64,000 nt of DNA from Undaria pinnatifida (taxonomy: Eukaryota; Sar; Phaeophyceae; Laminariales; Alariaceae). The stretch spans positions 4,523,090 to 4,587,089 of the forward strand of contig JABAKD010000028.1 in NCBI GenBank assembly GCA_012845835.1, given 5' to 3'. Shown here one piece after another: positions 46,801-53,711 of this stretch. Below the pieces are notes generated by a model that ran no database searches, had not been told where the DNA came from, and saw nothing but the letters and a program-made list of their open reading frames with translations. The first letter of the stretch is position 1; each line of letters starts with the position of its first letter. A program made the translations under genes and the position numbers.

Positions 46801-48483
46801 CGCGGCCAAACGCGGCAGCAAGAAGGTATCATTCCTTGACGGTGAGTCCGGCCTTGCACACACCAGAAAGACCCCCCCCCCACTCGCTACAAGCCTGCTA
46901 GGGCATGCTTCGCATCATGGCTTACCGAGGCGGCAAGGGGAACGGAGGTATGATACGACCATACGACTTGAGAAAGAGAAAGTGCTGAAAATGATGATCA
47001 TTTATCCAATCCAATAAATCAGAATAAACAAGAAACAACTGAATGAAATATCTGAAAGCAGCCGCAACTATTACTAGACTAGTCTAGTAGATTATCCGCG
47101 ATATGAAACGTACCCAGGTAGCATATTTCCATTATTTTCTTTTTATTTGTTTTAGACTATAATTTTTTTATCTTTTTTGGCATGTTTTGTTGAGTTCTCG
47201 TACCCCGTGCGCTAACATTTCAATTGCTTTACTTTTATTAATCGCGATTACTACTGTTCGGTTTACCCTATTTTCACGGTCTGGCACCACATAGTTTGTA
47301 TCTCTGTAATCTAGATGAATCAGCACGGACTCTGGGTGTACTTATTGATGTCGTTGCGGGTAGAAAGAACGGTTTTTTTACAAGACAGCACACACAATGT
47401 CATGTGCACCAGCATGACACTTGTACCAACACTCACCGCACCACCCCCGTTAGATGCCGAGTTGTGTGTCAGCTGCGTGCGCCCCCCTAACGTACTTGAA
47501 GACGCGGAAATCGCGCCACCATACTCATTCGAAGTGTTGTTTCCCAAAATGCACCCGTTGATCGTTATGTTGGTGAGAGGCCCTCCGTTCAACGCCCCGC
47601 CCGAACCCATCGCTTGGTTTCCGCTGAAGGTAGACTCAGTTATATCGACAATGGCAGAAAGGAAGACAGCGGCTCCGCCTCCCTTTTGGTATGCAAACTC
47701 ACTTGATGTAGAAACTTGGTATTTGCGGGTAGCACTGTTGGACGCGAACTCCGCCTCTGCGATGGAGCATACGGCCGCCAGCTTCGATGGTCCCGTTTCT
47801 TCGGCCCCACAGAACAGCGCGCCACCTGCGCCAGCTTTGTTGCCCTCGAAATGCGATCCTCCTGTTACCAGCAACTTGCCGTCAACGGCATGCACGGCGC
47901 CGCCGTATCGAGTTGCTCTGTTGTCCATGAACTCTCCGCCCACTATCGTGACATTCCCGCCGTCAGCCCACACCGCGCCGCCGCTGCCGTTCGTGGCGAG
48001 GTTACTGTCAAACACGCAGTTATCCAGCGTTAACGTTGCAGAACGCGAGTATACCGCACCGCCTCCATCTGCGGAACCCCCCGAAAGCTTGAGTTGAGTC
48101 AAGGTCAGGCCACCACCTTGAGCAACTTCGAACAGACGGGTTCGGTTGGCCTGGGAGCTGGCTGCATGCACCTCGGCCAGACTATCCTCTCCCGTCACGG
48201 AGAGGAAGACGCCTTCTGAAATTACAATCGGAGCTCCAACCGAAACACGGCCAGCCCAGTCAGCCTGCACATCACTGCCGCCGGCGGTGCAAGCTAAAGC
48301 GGCTCGAAGTGCACTCACTCCAGTTGCGTTAACAACTCTTATTGGCTCAGTTTGCGCTACCCCGCAAATTGGCTGCGCTGAAAACCGCGACGAGCCTGGG
48401 AGAAGCACATACGGCAGCAGTGCTATAGGCAGTAGCATCTGATAGACCGGGAGCGCTTTCCTGATGTGACCAAGAATGTTCAT
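26784..48483 (-). CDS. PMP-like beta-helix multi-pass membrane protein, 10-exon model
   Basis: Exons (minus strand, 5' to 3'): 48483-47437, 37385-37223, 36448-36294, 35744-35590, 35315-34012, 33676-32682, 31902-31750, 31605-31320, 27653-27463, 27122-26784. All introns are GT-AG, all phases match, and the total is 4788 nt (1595 aa plus stop). Domains: signal peptide about 1-36; PMP-type beta-helix with GGA and FxxN motifs about 60-620; cysteine-rich segment around residues 850-960 (CEVGYRGP joined to YCAVCMEGYGRG); then about eight or nine membrane segments to about residue 1540 and a polar tail. Such proteins are known from brown algae and are presumed to be cell-surface; their ligand is unknown. 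The nine downstream exons are well supported. Linking exon 1 across a 10-kb intron is inferred from phase and the absence of another first exon. Confidence 0.7.
27463..27653 (-). CDS. PMP-like gene, exon 9
   Basis: It encodes PELYYYEVIECGRRMVLTGV and a second hydrophobic segment (ATACIFAFLSLLGFELM). The YYYEVIECGRRM block is a hallmark I recall from brown-algal PMP-like C-termini. The acceptor is CGCAG|CTCCCG and the donor CCTG|GTGAGT. The entry phase matches the G left by exon 8. Confidence 0.85.
28350..28640. repeat. Intronic repeat, copy 1
   Basis: The segment with TTTCGCGCGAACAATC, CATGCCCATCCCGAGG and a T-rich end matches 30400-30690 in direct orientation at perhaps 70% identity. Both lie in the 3.7-kb intron 27654-31319. 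No coding frame is conserved between them. Confidence 0.6.
30400..30690. repeat. Intronic repeat, copy 2
   Basis: This is the direct partner of 28350-28640, sharing GGTTTCGCGCGAAAAGT, CATGCCCATCCCGAGG and TTTTCTTTTTTC. The flanks are unrelated, so it is probably an old dispersed element rather than a tandem duplication. Confidence 0.6.
31320..31605 (-). CDS. PMP-like gene, exon 8
   Basis: It encodes IYPIGIPVLYAAILWKKREL, a membrane segment, then a cytosolic-type charged loop with ELRELEEKVEARRE and ends IFLWKDF. The acceptor is CCCCAG|ATATAC and the donor TTTCG|GTGAGT. It exits in phase 1. Confidence 0.88.
31750..31902 (-). CDS. PMP-like gene, exon 7
   Basis: A 51-codon, phase-0 exon encoding VFTSVSTSVFKTFACND to FFRVYAMLMIV. 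The acceptor is CTGCAG|GTGTTT and the donor ATCGTG|GTGAGC. Confidence 0.88.
31903..32681. other. Intron 6 of the PMP-like gene
   Basis: No coding potential was seen. The part around 32480-32570 is a degenerate repeat of GGTTATTAA-type units. The ORFs on both strands are short and have no recognisable content. Confidence 0.5.
32682..33676 (-). CDS. PMP-like gene, exon 6
   Basis: This long exon opens with the Cys motif CAVCMEGYGRGVGNTCHYC, followed by a first membrane segment (FFSLVILLLLLTAVVYLIGG). A polar loop of about 115 residues follows, then three more hydrophobic stretches including VGLLVSTLAPLLLIALLVL and MAAGLLLTFL at its end. The acceptor is CTGTCAG|ATTGC and the donor TTCTTG|GTGAGG. 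Confidence 0.88.
34012..35315 (-). CDS. PMP-like gene, exon 5
   Basis: It encodes the last beta-helix turns (KYGGFSFLEEGASIMCQGA, GDHGGGYYARNAKRVHSSC), an EGF-like Cys block (CLEDGECLNDGGE), an Ig-like beta-rich stretch and the CEACDTVGDGMVLDCERPGA / IRQGYWRP region. The acceptor is GTCCCAG|AAAGT and the donor TCCAT|GTGAGT. A shorter start at TTCTAG would break the phase with exon 4, so the longer form is preferred. Confidence 0.88.
35590..35744 (-). CDS. PMP-like gene, exon 4
   Basis: It encodes LYCNGNSASDISIAGGTFRN and GGVVMLSG, then GFFESNVA: one PMP-type repeat pair. The acceptor is GTTAAG|CTATAC and the donor GCAAT|GTGAGT. At 155 nt it has the same length as exon 3. Confidence 0.85.
36294..36448 (-). 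CDS. PMP-like gene, exon 3
   Basis: It encodes GAEGSNTSVISGKFSGGSST, GGFFYAEENVRVTIAGGLVA and NNVATNSGGA. The acceptor is CTTGCAG|TTGGAG and the donor GGCGCG|GTAAGT. It exits in phase 0. Confidence 0.85.
36665..36895. repeat. Dispersed repeat, intron copy
   Basis: The segment with CACACTTCCACGT, CAATTTAACTCAACTGT, AGCGCTAGGTGGCGT and CGAGCTGTCCCTACCGGCGG matches 50352-50590 at roughly 75%. It lies in the intron between exons 2 and 3 and ends near GTACGTCGACCCG. Confidence 0.65.
37223..37385 (-). CDS. PMP-like gene, exon 2
   Basis: It encodes VVGWDINGLVVFNDVVCERN and DGGCFYGLGKSIFNNGTVML, then GNGGSI: beta-helix turns. The acceptor is TTACGCAG|GTGGTG in phase 0, which fits the phase-0 donor of exon 1 at 47437. 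The donor is TATAT|GTGAGC. Confidence 0.8.
38164..38292. repeat. Degenerate 12-bp tandem repeat
   Basis: About ten units of GTTATTAATAGT and variants are present. On one strand this reads as an Ile/Val-rich frame of no significance. Confidence 0.8.
38300..38700. repeat. Diverged relative of 5290-5640 and 50200-51030
   Basis: The order CCCTTTGATCCCTTCGTC, CTCGGGGGCTACGGAGGCGA, AGGCAGCGATGCTCATAAC and GCCCTCTGGGCGGTGTCAT parallels the two duplication copies. A partly inverted relative may lie near 39845-40230. No coding capacity is seen. Confidence 0.5.
38830..39750 (+). mobile_element. Three SINE bodies spaced about 360 bp
   Basis: Each begins near GCGAGTCGACGAGGGAAG (about 38862, 39233 and 39589), followed by a GAAGGCA-type block, GTGGGGAGGGG with GAAAATAGCCTG, and GTGACC..GATCTGAG. 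They are in the same orientation and match the bodies at 4130-4330 and 57600-57945 in reverse. Tandem duplication of a unit containing one SINE is the simplest explanation. TACTCGGAGTA lies at 39388-39398. Confidence 0.6.
40371..40844. repeat. ACC/GGT microsatellite, about 470 bp
   Basis: The tract is (ACC)n with interspersed ACG, AAC and CACCC variants, ending in (AAC)n. It creates spurious poly-Thr, poly-Pro, poly-Gly, poly-Val and poly-Trp frames on both strands. It lies inside the proposed intron 1. Confidence 0.97.
41402..41600 (+). mobile_element. CCAGCTGTGAG-type element end, diverged
   Basis: CCAGCTGTGAGATCGAAGAT starts near 41406 and continues through CATCTTTGCAAGCTGTGTGT, GCCGGCGACTGCC and GAGGGTCAACAGGG. 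It therefore matches the first 200 bp of 20523 onward. It stops about 160 bp before the TIR element at 41764. Confidence 0.6.
41764..42992. mobile_element. Non-autonomous TIR element with dense CGGTA motifs
   Basis: Perfect 18-bp terminal inverted repeats CAGGGTGGTGTTCGGTAA lie at 41764-41781 and, inverted, at 42975-42992. Both subterminal parts (41780-42110 and 42680-42960) are packed with GACGGTAA / GGCGGTA motifs. The left part includes three units of about 112 bp starting near 41861, 41976 and 42084. The middle has two to three units of about 95 bp (GGCAAGCTACTTCTCTTT with an A-run). No transposase is encoded. The CAGGG start and subterminal repeats recall hAT elements, but I found no 8-bp target-site duplication. 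Confidence 0.65.
43522..45122 (+). mobile_element. (AAC)n-tailed retroposon, plus-strand copy
   Basis: The segment from GTTCCCGTTGCC near 43527 to GACGAAAATAACAAT near 45122 is matched in reverse by 45675-46949. It is interrupted by the 321-bp insertion at 44613-44933. Frames such as MVTCDSRVVLGSSGG (43708 onward) are partly shared between copies but shift, so coding is doubtful. The end, a GTGACCAC block and then an AAC-rich tail, is the same as at 57411-57475. Confidence 0.6.
44613..44933 (-). mobile_element. (CA)-ended retroposon, TSD ACCTGTG
   Basis: On the minus strand the element ends AACGGTTTAATGTGAAGAAC followed by (AC)n. It is flanked by ACCTGTG at 44606-44612 and 44934-44940. Copy 1 and the inverted retroposon copy lack it. 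Its 5' end is truncated within the T-rich part relative to 52715-53260. Confidence 0.8.
45675..46949 (-). mobile_element. (AAC)n-tailed retroposon, inverted insertion
   Basis: The element reads on the minus strand from CCTCCGTTCCCCTTGCC to GAGAAAACAACAACA. Copy 1 has the uninterrupted target CCATCATACGACC (about 1897-1909). Here ATCAT (45670-45674) and ATGAT (46950-46954) flank the insert as a slightly diverged 5-bp duplication. With 43522-45122 it forms a large inverted repeat with a roughly 0.55-kb centre. Confidence 0.7.
47072..47089. repeat. 18-bp perfect palindrome
   Basis: TACTAGACTAGTCTAGTA is the paralogue of the 20-bp palindrome at 2012-2031. Confidence 0.8.
47130..47400 (+). mobile_element. 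(CA)-ended retroposon fragment, paralogue of 2060-2330
   Basis: The block order is the same as at 2060-2330 (TTGTTGAGTTCTCGTACC, AATCAGCACGGACTCTGGGT, GCACACACAATGTC) and the position relative to the PMP exon is identical. It therefore predates the segmental duplication. Confidence 0.6.
47437..48483 (-). CDS. PMP-like gene, exon 1 (copy B)
   Basis: It has 349 codons from ATG at 48481-48483 (MNILGHIRKALPVYQMLLPI) to the GCG|GTGAGT donor. It carries a signal-peptide-like hydrophobic start and beta-helix turns with GGAVY, GGAVW, GGAVH, GGALFC, GGALN and GGAIS. A longer in-frame start (48720) is open but copy A has Ile instead of Met at the intermediate candidate, so the MNIL start is chosen. 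The exon ends in phase 0, as exon 2 at 37385 requires. Confidence 0.8.
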
Positions 48484-48545
48484 ATCCGGCGAGACGCACC
48501 GATTAATCCGGGAACTCGAAGGAGTATCAACAGAGTATGTTACAC

Positions 48546-49165
48546 AGGGCATGAGGCTGCAACGAGTAAAACCCGACTGGCCATTCAGAGGGTAAGTGCG
48601 TACGGTTTCTTGTTTTTTTGGTTTGGTCGGCATGCCGTTAGCGCGTGTGTTTTTCACATTGAACGGATCTTTCCAACCATTTACAAGCAGCACAACCATT
48701 AGCCATGCAGATAGCCCCAATCATGGAGGGACGAGCTCTGAAGTCGCAAATTGCAAGGCAGAGATACTCATTGCCAATTGCAGAAGTGCAGCTGAGAGAC
48801 TATTTGTGGATGTTCTGCACATTTATCTGTCTGGTATTTCTACCAGTCTAAATCCAGGGCATGAGGCTGCAACGAGTAAAACCCGACTGGCCATTCAGAG
48901 GGTAAGTGCGTACGGTTTCTTGTTTTTTTGGTTTGGTCGGCATGCCGTTAGCGCGTGTGTTTTTCACATTGAACGGATCTTTCCAACCATTTACAAGCAG
49001 CACAACCATTAGCCATGCAGATAGCCCCAATCATGTAGGGACGAGCTCTGAAGTCGCAAATTGCAAGGCAGAGATACTCATTGCCAATTGCAGAAGTGCA
49101 GCTGAGAGACTATTTGTGGATGTTCTGCACATTTATCTGTCTGGTATTTCTACCAGTCTAAATCC
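48546..49165. repeat. 310-bp tandem duplication upstream of PMP exon 1
   Basis: 48546-48855 and 48856-49165 are near-identical (one visible difference, GGAGGGACG against GTAGGGACG). Copy 1 has a single unit at about 3490-3795. The unit covers the presumed 5' UTR or promoter region of exon 1 and is therefore a recent change specific to copy B. Confidence 0.92.
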
Positions 49166-49483
49166 AACACAACCAATGTCCGTGACGATGCCCCCTCTTA
49201 GCCCTCCTCTTAGAAGAGAGTAGAGAGGTAGGATCTCTGCGTAATCGCAAACTGCGAGACAGATACACACGCAGCAAGGCTGTTTGGCCATCCAACTCAA
49301 ACCGCGATGAACACGCGGGCCAAACGTATGCGATAAGGAAACCAGCTTGTATTAATGTTAATTGTAGACATCCCCCAATAAGGCGGTATCCCTATATAAG
49401 GCAGTATCCCGATATAGCGCGGTCAAAATCGCTCGGCGCGACTGGGAAATTGCACTCATTTTTTTTTTTTTTTCTACCTGGTA

Positions 49484-49700
49484 TTTTTTTTTTTTCCCCA
49501 TCCCATTCATTACCCTCGTACTGCTCTCGCGCTCCCTCCCACACATGGTAGTAAAGTAGTAGCAGTAGCAACTCAGATCCGGGGTCACAAAAGCTTGCCC
49601 TCCTCCCCCCTCCCCACTACGGTACAGTACATGCCTTCATTTTTATCGCGAGAATAATTTAGCATTTCATTCCCTCGTCGACTCACGTCGAATTGTGTCT
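49484..49700 (-). mobile_element. SINE body, paralogue of 4130-4330
   Basis: On the minus strand this is the same body, ending in a 12-13-base A tail next to TACCTGGTA (49475-49483). Confidence 0.6.
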
Positions 49701-50351
49701 AGGCATAGCTTGGAATAAACACGGCCGTTTCCTCCAAAAGGTGGTGATACTGGCCATATTGGTCATATTGCTCTATGTAGTACACCACCGCCTTATTGGG
49801 AGACCCCTACTATGGCGGTGGCGATGGCGATAGCGATGGTGTATGCTGTAAATGCTGTATCCTGTAATCAGCATTTGCTGTATTTGAAAGGAAATAAAGG
49901 AACAACAAAAAACAAGAATGACGGAAAGAATGAAAAAAAAACAAAAAAAACGAACAAACAAACAAACAACTGGAAGGAAATACGGAAGTAAAGGAAACAG
50001 AGAACGCAGGGGCGAGGAAACAAGTGGTAGTGCCCAGGAAGCACGAAAAAAACGAGTCAAACAAGAGGCGGCACAACATATATGAAAACACAAGCAAACC
50101 AGACAGCAGGCAATCATTCATTACTACTGATGGCAATGAATGGCAAAGACGATGCTCCTTCCCCCTCGGAGGTGCAGTGTCAGCCGATGTCAGCCGATAT
50201 TATGTAGCTGTACTACCACCCCCGATACGCGGGTCTCACTGAAGAGGTGTTTCCCTTTTCCCCTTTGACCCTGCTATTCCCTTTCTTCGTCCCTTTAACG
50301 TTTCTATATTCCTTTTTCCTTATTTATATTGTCCTTTATTATTTTTATTTT

Positions 50352-50590
50352 TTTTATACTCTGGCGGATGGGAAAAAAAAAAAAAAAAATAAGCTCACCA
50401 CACTTCCACGTGTTTACATACGCGTCGTATGTCGATTTAACTCAGTTGTTCTCACAACCCAGCGCTAGCTGGCGCGTCCTTTGGCTCCCACCTATGGTGA
50501 CAGCGTGAGCTGTCCCTATCAGCGGTCCTCGTTACAAACCCGGCAGCGCAAGCTATAGTTGTATACGGATGCGTGGGCATGTCGACCCGG
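50352..50590. repeat. Dispersed repeat, partner of 36665-36895
   Basis: The segment begins near a 17-A run and shares CACACTTCCACGTG, AACCCAGCGCTAGCTGGCG, GCGTGAGCTGTCCCTATC and ATGTCGACCCG. A direct repeat (TTCGTCCCTTTAACGTTTCT) lies on both sides, at about 50290 and 50770. The insertion here therefore came with a duplication of flanking DNA. Confidence 0.6.
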
Positions 50591-51228
50591 CCTGTCCCCT
50601 GAGGGTCAGGTTCGGTGGAGATAGCCACCCGGAACGGCATCTTTCCGGGTAGTGTGGGACGTGCGCAAGCTCACCCACTAACAAATCCCCGGCCATGGGA
50701 GATGGCTTTCCGCCGGACCTGGTCCAGTTGCGGTCCACCCTACCCATTTCTTCGTCCCTGTTGTTCCGTCTCTTCGTCCCTTTAACGTTTCTTTATTCCT
50801 TTTTCCTTTCAAAAATTGCCCTTTCTGTTTTCCACTTTAGTGCCGCTGGGGGTTCTAGAGGCGATAATATCGATATGGACCCACGGCGTCGAAGACACAG
50901 TGAGCAGGTGGGACAGGACAGGCAGCAATGCTCCTAACGCCTAGTAGTAGTTGCATTTGGATCCCAGTTTCGGTGCTGCCCCGACTCCGCCTGGGTGGTG
51001 TAATCGGTGGTGTCATCTGCTATATTGCTGCGTTCGTTCTTGTTTACTAATAGTTATTGTTACTAGACACACCGTTTTTGTATTTGGTATAATACAGGGC
51101 GACGATGACGGCGGTATTGGCACCACGTGTCGTCAGAACCAGTGCGCAGGTGATACACCATGTGATACCATGCAGGAACGCTCTACTACTGGGTATCCTT
51201 CATTATTGTGTTTTTCACCATGAATGGA

Positions 51229-51623
51229 TGTGTGTGTGTGTTCTTCACATTAAACCGTTCTTCTACTCGTCGACATCCAGCACACCCAGCGTCCGTACTG
51301 ATTCTTCACCCTAGAAAGATCAGCTCTGTGGTCACAAGCTACGACACAGAGATAATGCATCGTAATGCATTCGACAACGCAATGTCATGCCCTAGTACTG
51401 GGTACGACAGGCACAACATACATACGTCAGCAACAGAAATACATTGGAAGAGAGAATACGAAGTAAACAAAAACAAAAACAAAAACAAAATAATAATAAG
51501 AAAACAAATAAAAACAAAGATAAAAATAAAACAAAAATGAAACAAACAAAATGAAGGGGAAATCGAAGAAACAACCCAACCGGAAAGGAGAGCCAAAGCT
51601 CGGAAAAGAAACATAATAAAATA
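51229..51623 (-). mobile_element. (CA)-ended retroposon, TSD ATGGA
   Basis: This 395-bp element has its (AC)n end at 51229. It is flanked by ATGGA at 51224-51228 and 51624-51628, and the empty site is in copy 1 near 5803-5807. It shares the whole length of the 44613-44933 copy and extends further in the 5' direction (GGGTTGTTTCTTCGATTTCC on the minus strand). Confidence 0.85.
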
Positions 51624-51629
51624 ATGGAA

Positions 51630-51658
51630 CTAACCCTAGCCCTAACCCTAGCCCTAAA
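51630..51658. repeat. Interstitial telomere-like repeat, copy 2
   Basis: TAACCCTAGCCCTAACCCTA is followed by GCCCTAAACC. It is adjacent to the TSD of the retroposon at 51229-51623. Confidence 0.6.
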
Positions 51659-52004
51659 CCATACCTGGTACACAATATACCGATGACTACTCCATAATGA
51701 CGTCATTGCGGTAAAATGGTTGAAATTCCACACAGATGTGTATCTCTGCTCCTACTCCTACAACAACACTTCGTAGCAGCAGTGTGGTGGTCGTATAGGG
51801 TAATTCGAAATCCAACATGGTTGCTGCCCATGATATTGGTTGGATGTGGCCCAATCTGCTTGGGTGCGAGTTGCTGCTTGCAGCTGTCGGTTGTGCTTTG
51901 CCGTTTGGTTTCATTTTTGTTTGTGTGCCGTCCTGTTTCATTGCAATACTTTTCTCCAATAAATTGCAAGTATTCCTGTTTTTCCCTTTATAAATAATAG
52001 GGCA

Positions 52005-52372
52005 GACGACAGAAAGCGGTATACCGCCACCGTTCCGCGCCACCGTGCGGTACAGCAGAATACACCCAGGTTTGTTACCCCGATCCGCGACGCTGATTGT
52101 TCAACTCAGCCTCCTACCGGTTTAGGACACCCGACTCCTTGCGGTGCATCGTACCGCGGCTTCTCAGCTCGGCCGTCACCGTTTCCTGACGCGACCCAAA
52201 ACGCTTTCTGTCGCACAATACACCATGCAGACCGACTTTGCCCCAGGCTCTTCACGGACATGACCCTTCAATTTCCGACCGAATTTCAACCATGAACACA
52301 ACGTCGTGTAGCATCCATAGAACGACGCGCTTTCACATTCCTTCATATTTCGGATTCCTTCAGAGATATGGA
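52005..52372. repeat. Dispersed repeat, paralogue of 6155-6530
   Basis: Direct match to 6155-6530 within the segmental duplication and inverted match to 55215-55580. Confidence 0.7.
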
Positions 52373-52439
52373 TATACATATAGATATTCTATAGAATAGT
52401 CTATAGTCTATATATATATATATATTTTTGCTCACACTT

Positions 52440-52640
52440 CTACTTTCCAGCTTCTGGACAAGCCGTGGTTACAGGTGTCGTCCCTTCTTCCCCCCGGTTC
52501 CTGCCTTCAGTTTTTATCGCGCATAGGGTTCAGCAATCCCACTGCTCGTCGATTTTCCATCGAGTGTTGATCCAACGCACGCTCTCGCCCTTGCCGCAAG
52601 TCAGTTTGTGCACGAGAAAAAATCCCAACAAATTTAGACT
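52440..52640 (-). mobile_element. SINE body, head-less paralogue of 7330-7560
   Basis: It shares CTTCTGGACAAGCCGTGG, GTTTTTATCGCGCATAGGG and GTCAGTTTGTGCACGAGAAA with the copy at 7330-7560. The tRNA-like head is absent because the sequence switches to another repeat family near 52645. Confidence 0.6.
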
Positions 52641-52714
52641 AAACGAGTACGTATACTCCAGATATTTTCAAGGTCCACATTTTATAATCAAAAGCCGTTG
52701 TTGTTTCGTACATA

Positions 52715-53260
52715 GGTACCAGGCCGACTAGTAGGTACATAGCACTTTTCTGCTTTTTCTGGGGTATTTTTTTTTTTTTTTCCCCTTTGTTCCCTCCTTG
52801 CGTGTCCAGGTTTTTGGCTCGTGTTCGGATCATCTTATTTTGGTTTTACTTTACTTTATTTTATTTTATTTTATTATGTTTCTTTTCCGAGCTTTGGCTC
52901 TCCTTTCTTTCCGGTTGGGTTGTTTCTTCGATTTCCCCTTCATTTTGTTTGTTTCATTTTTGTTTTATTTTTATCTTTGTTTTTATTTGTTTTCTTATTA
53001 TTATTTTGTTTTTGTTTTTGTTTTTGTTTATTTCGTATTCTCTCTTCCAATGTATTTCTGTTGCTGACGTATGTATGTTGTGCCTGTCGTACCCAGTACT
53101 AGGGCATGACATTGCGTTGTCGAATGCATTACGATGCATTATCTCTGTGTCGTAGCTTGTGACCACAGAGCTGATCTTTCTAGGGTGAAGAATCAGTACG
53201 GACGCTGGGTGTGCTGGATGTCGACGAGTAGAAGAACGGTTTAATGTGAAGAACACACGC
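52715..53260 (+). mobile_element. (CA)-ended retroposon, longest copy, TSD ACATA
   Basis: This 546-bp element is flanked by ACATA at 52710-52714 and 53261-53265. The related sequence at about 21780 (TACATAATCAGCAGTG) is the empty site. From 5' to 3' it holds a T-run, a T-rich TTTTGTTTTTG stretch, GATGTATGTTGTGCCTGTC-like sequence, AATCAGTACGGACGCTGGGT and GAAGAACACACGC. It has no long ORF conserved between copies. It behaves as a SINE-like, 5'-truncating element. Confidence 0.8.
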
Positions 53261-53261
53261 A

Positions 53262-53711
53262 CATAACAGGAGTGTACGACCACACAGATGGCGCCACCGC
53301 TCAAGAACCTCGTCCATGTTTGATACTTCGAAGTATGTTTTGCGGTATGGGTACGAGTTTATTATAGGTTAAATTCCGGGCATCTCAAGTGTGTCGAAGT
53401 TCTTGGTTACCAAGTTTAAGAAGTGGCGTCTTCTCCTTGGCAAGTTGCGTAGATTTCAACGTAAGACCGTGTACGAGCTCGCAAGGCGGACGGCGAACAC
53501 CATCGGGTGTATATGTGGGCAACCAGGGTCGTGCGCGTGTAGCAGAACTGTCACTCCCTCTTTGTCCCTCTGCCCCAGCCTTTTTCTCGCCAGCCCCAGC
53601 CGTTTTCCCGCCATCCATAGATACCTAACCCAATACTGGAGCCTGTCCTGTGACCACAGACTTGATTATGCGAGTTAATCTTAGAACAACAACAACAACA
53701 ACAACTATAAT
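53262..53711 (+). mobile_element. (AAC)n-tailed retroposon 3' part, partner of 21770-22240
   Basis: It is similar to 21770-22240 throughout (ACAGATGGCGCCACCGCTCA, GTGTACGAGCTCGCAAGGC, GAGCCTGTCCTGTGACCAC) and ends in (CAA)n at about 53688-53706. Confidence 0.7.

Larger units (their letters stand above)
37386..47436. other. Proposed intron 1 of the PMP-like gene (10 kb)
   Basis: No PMP-type exon is visible on the minus strand here. The contents are listed separately: a 12-bp repeat, SINE bodies, the ACC microsatellite, a TIR element, the retroposon inverted repeat and a (CA)-ended fragment. A missed small exon cannot be excluded. Confidence 0.5.
44406..52645. repeat. Segmental duplication, copy 2
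   Basis: This is the partner of 1-7560. Copy-specific insertions are 44613-44933, 45675-46949, a 310-bp tandem duplication (48546-49165), about 50330-50770 (repeat related to 36665-36895) and 51229-51623. The right end, near 52645, is where homology switches to the 21715-22240 family. Confidence 0.85.
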
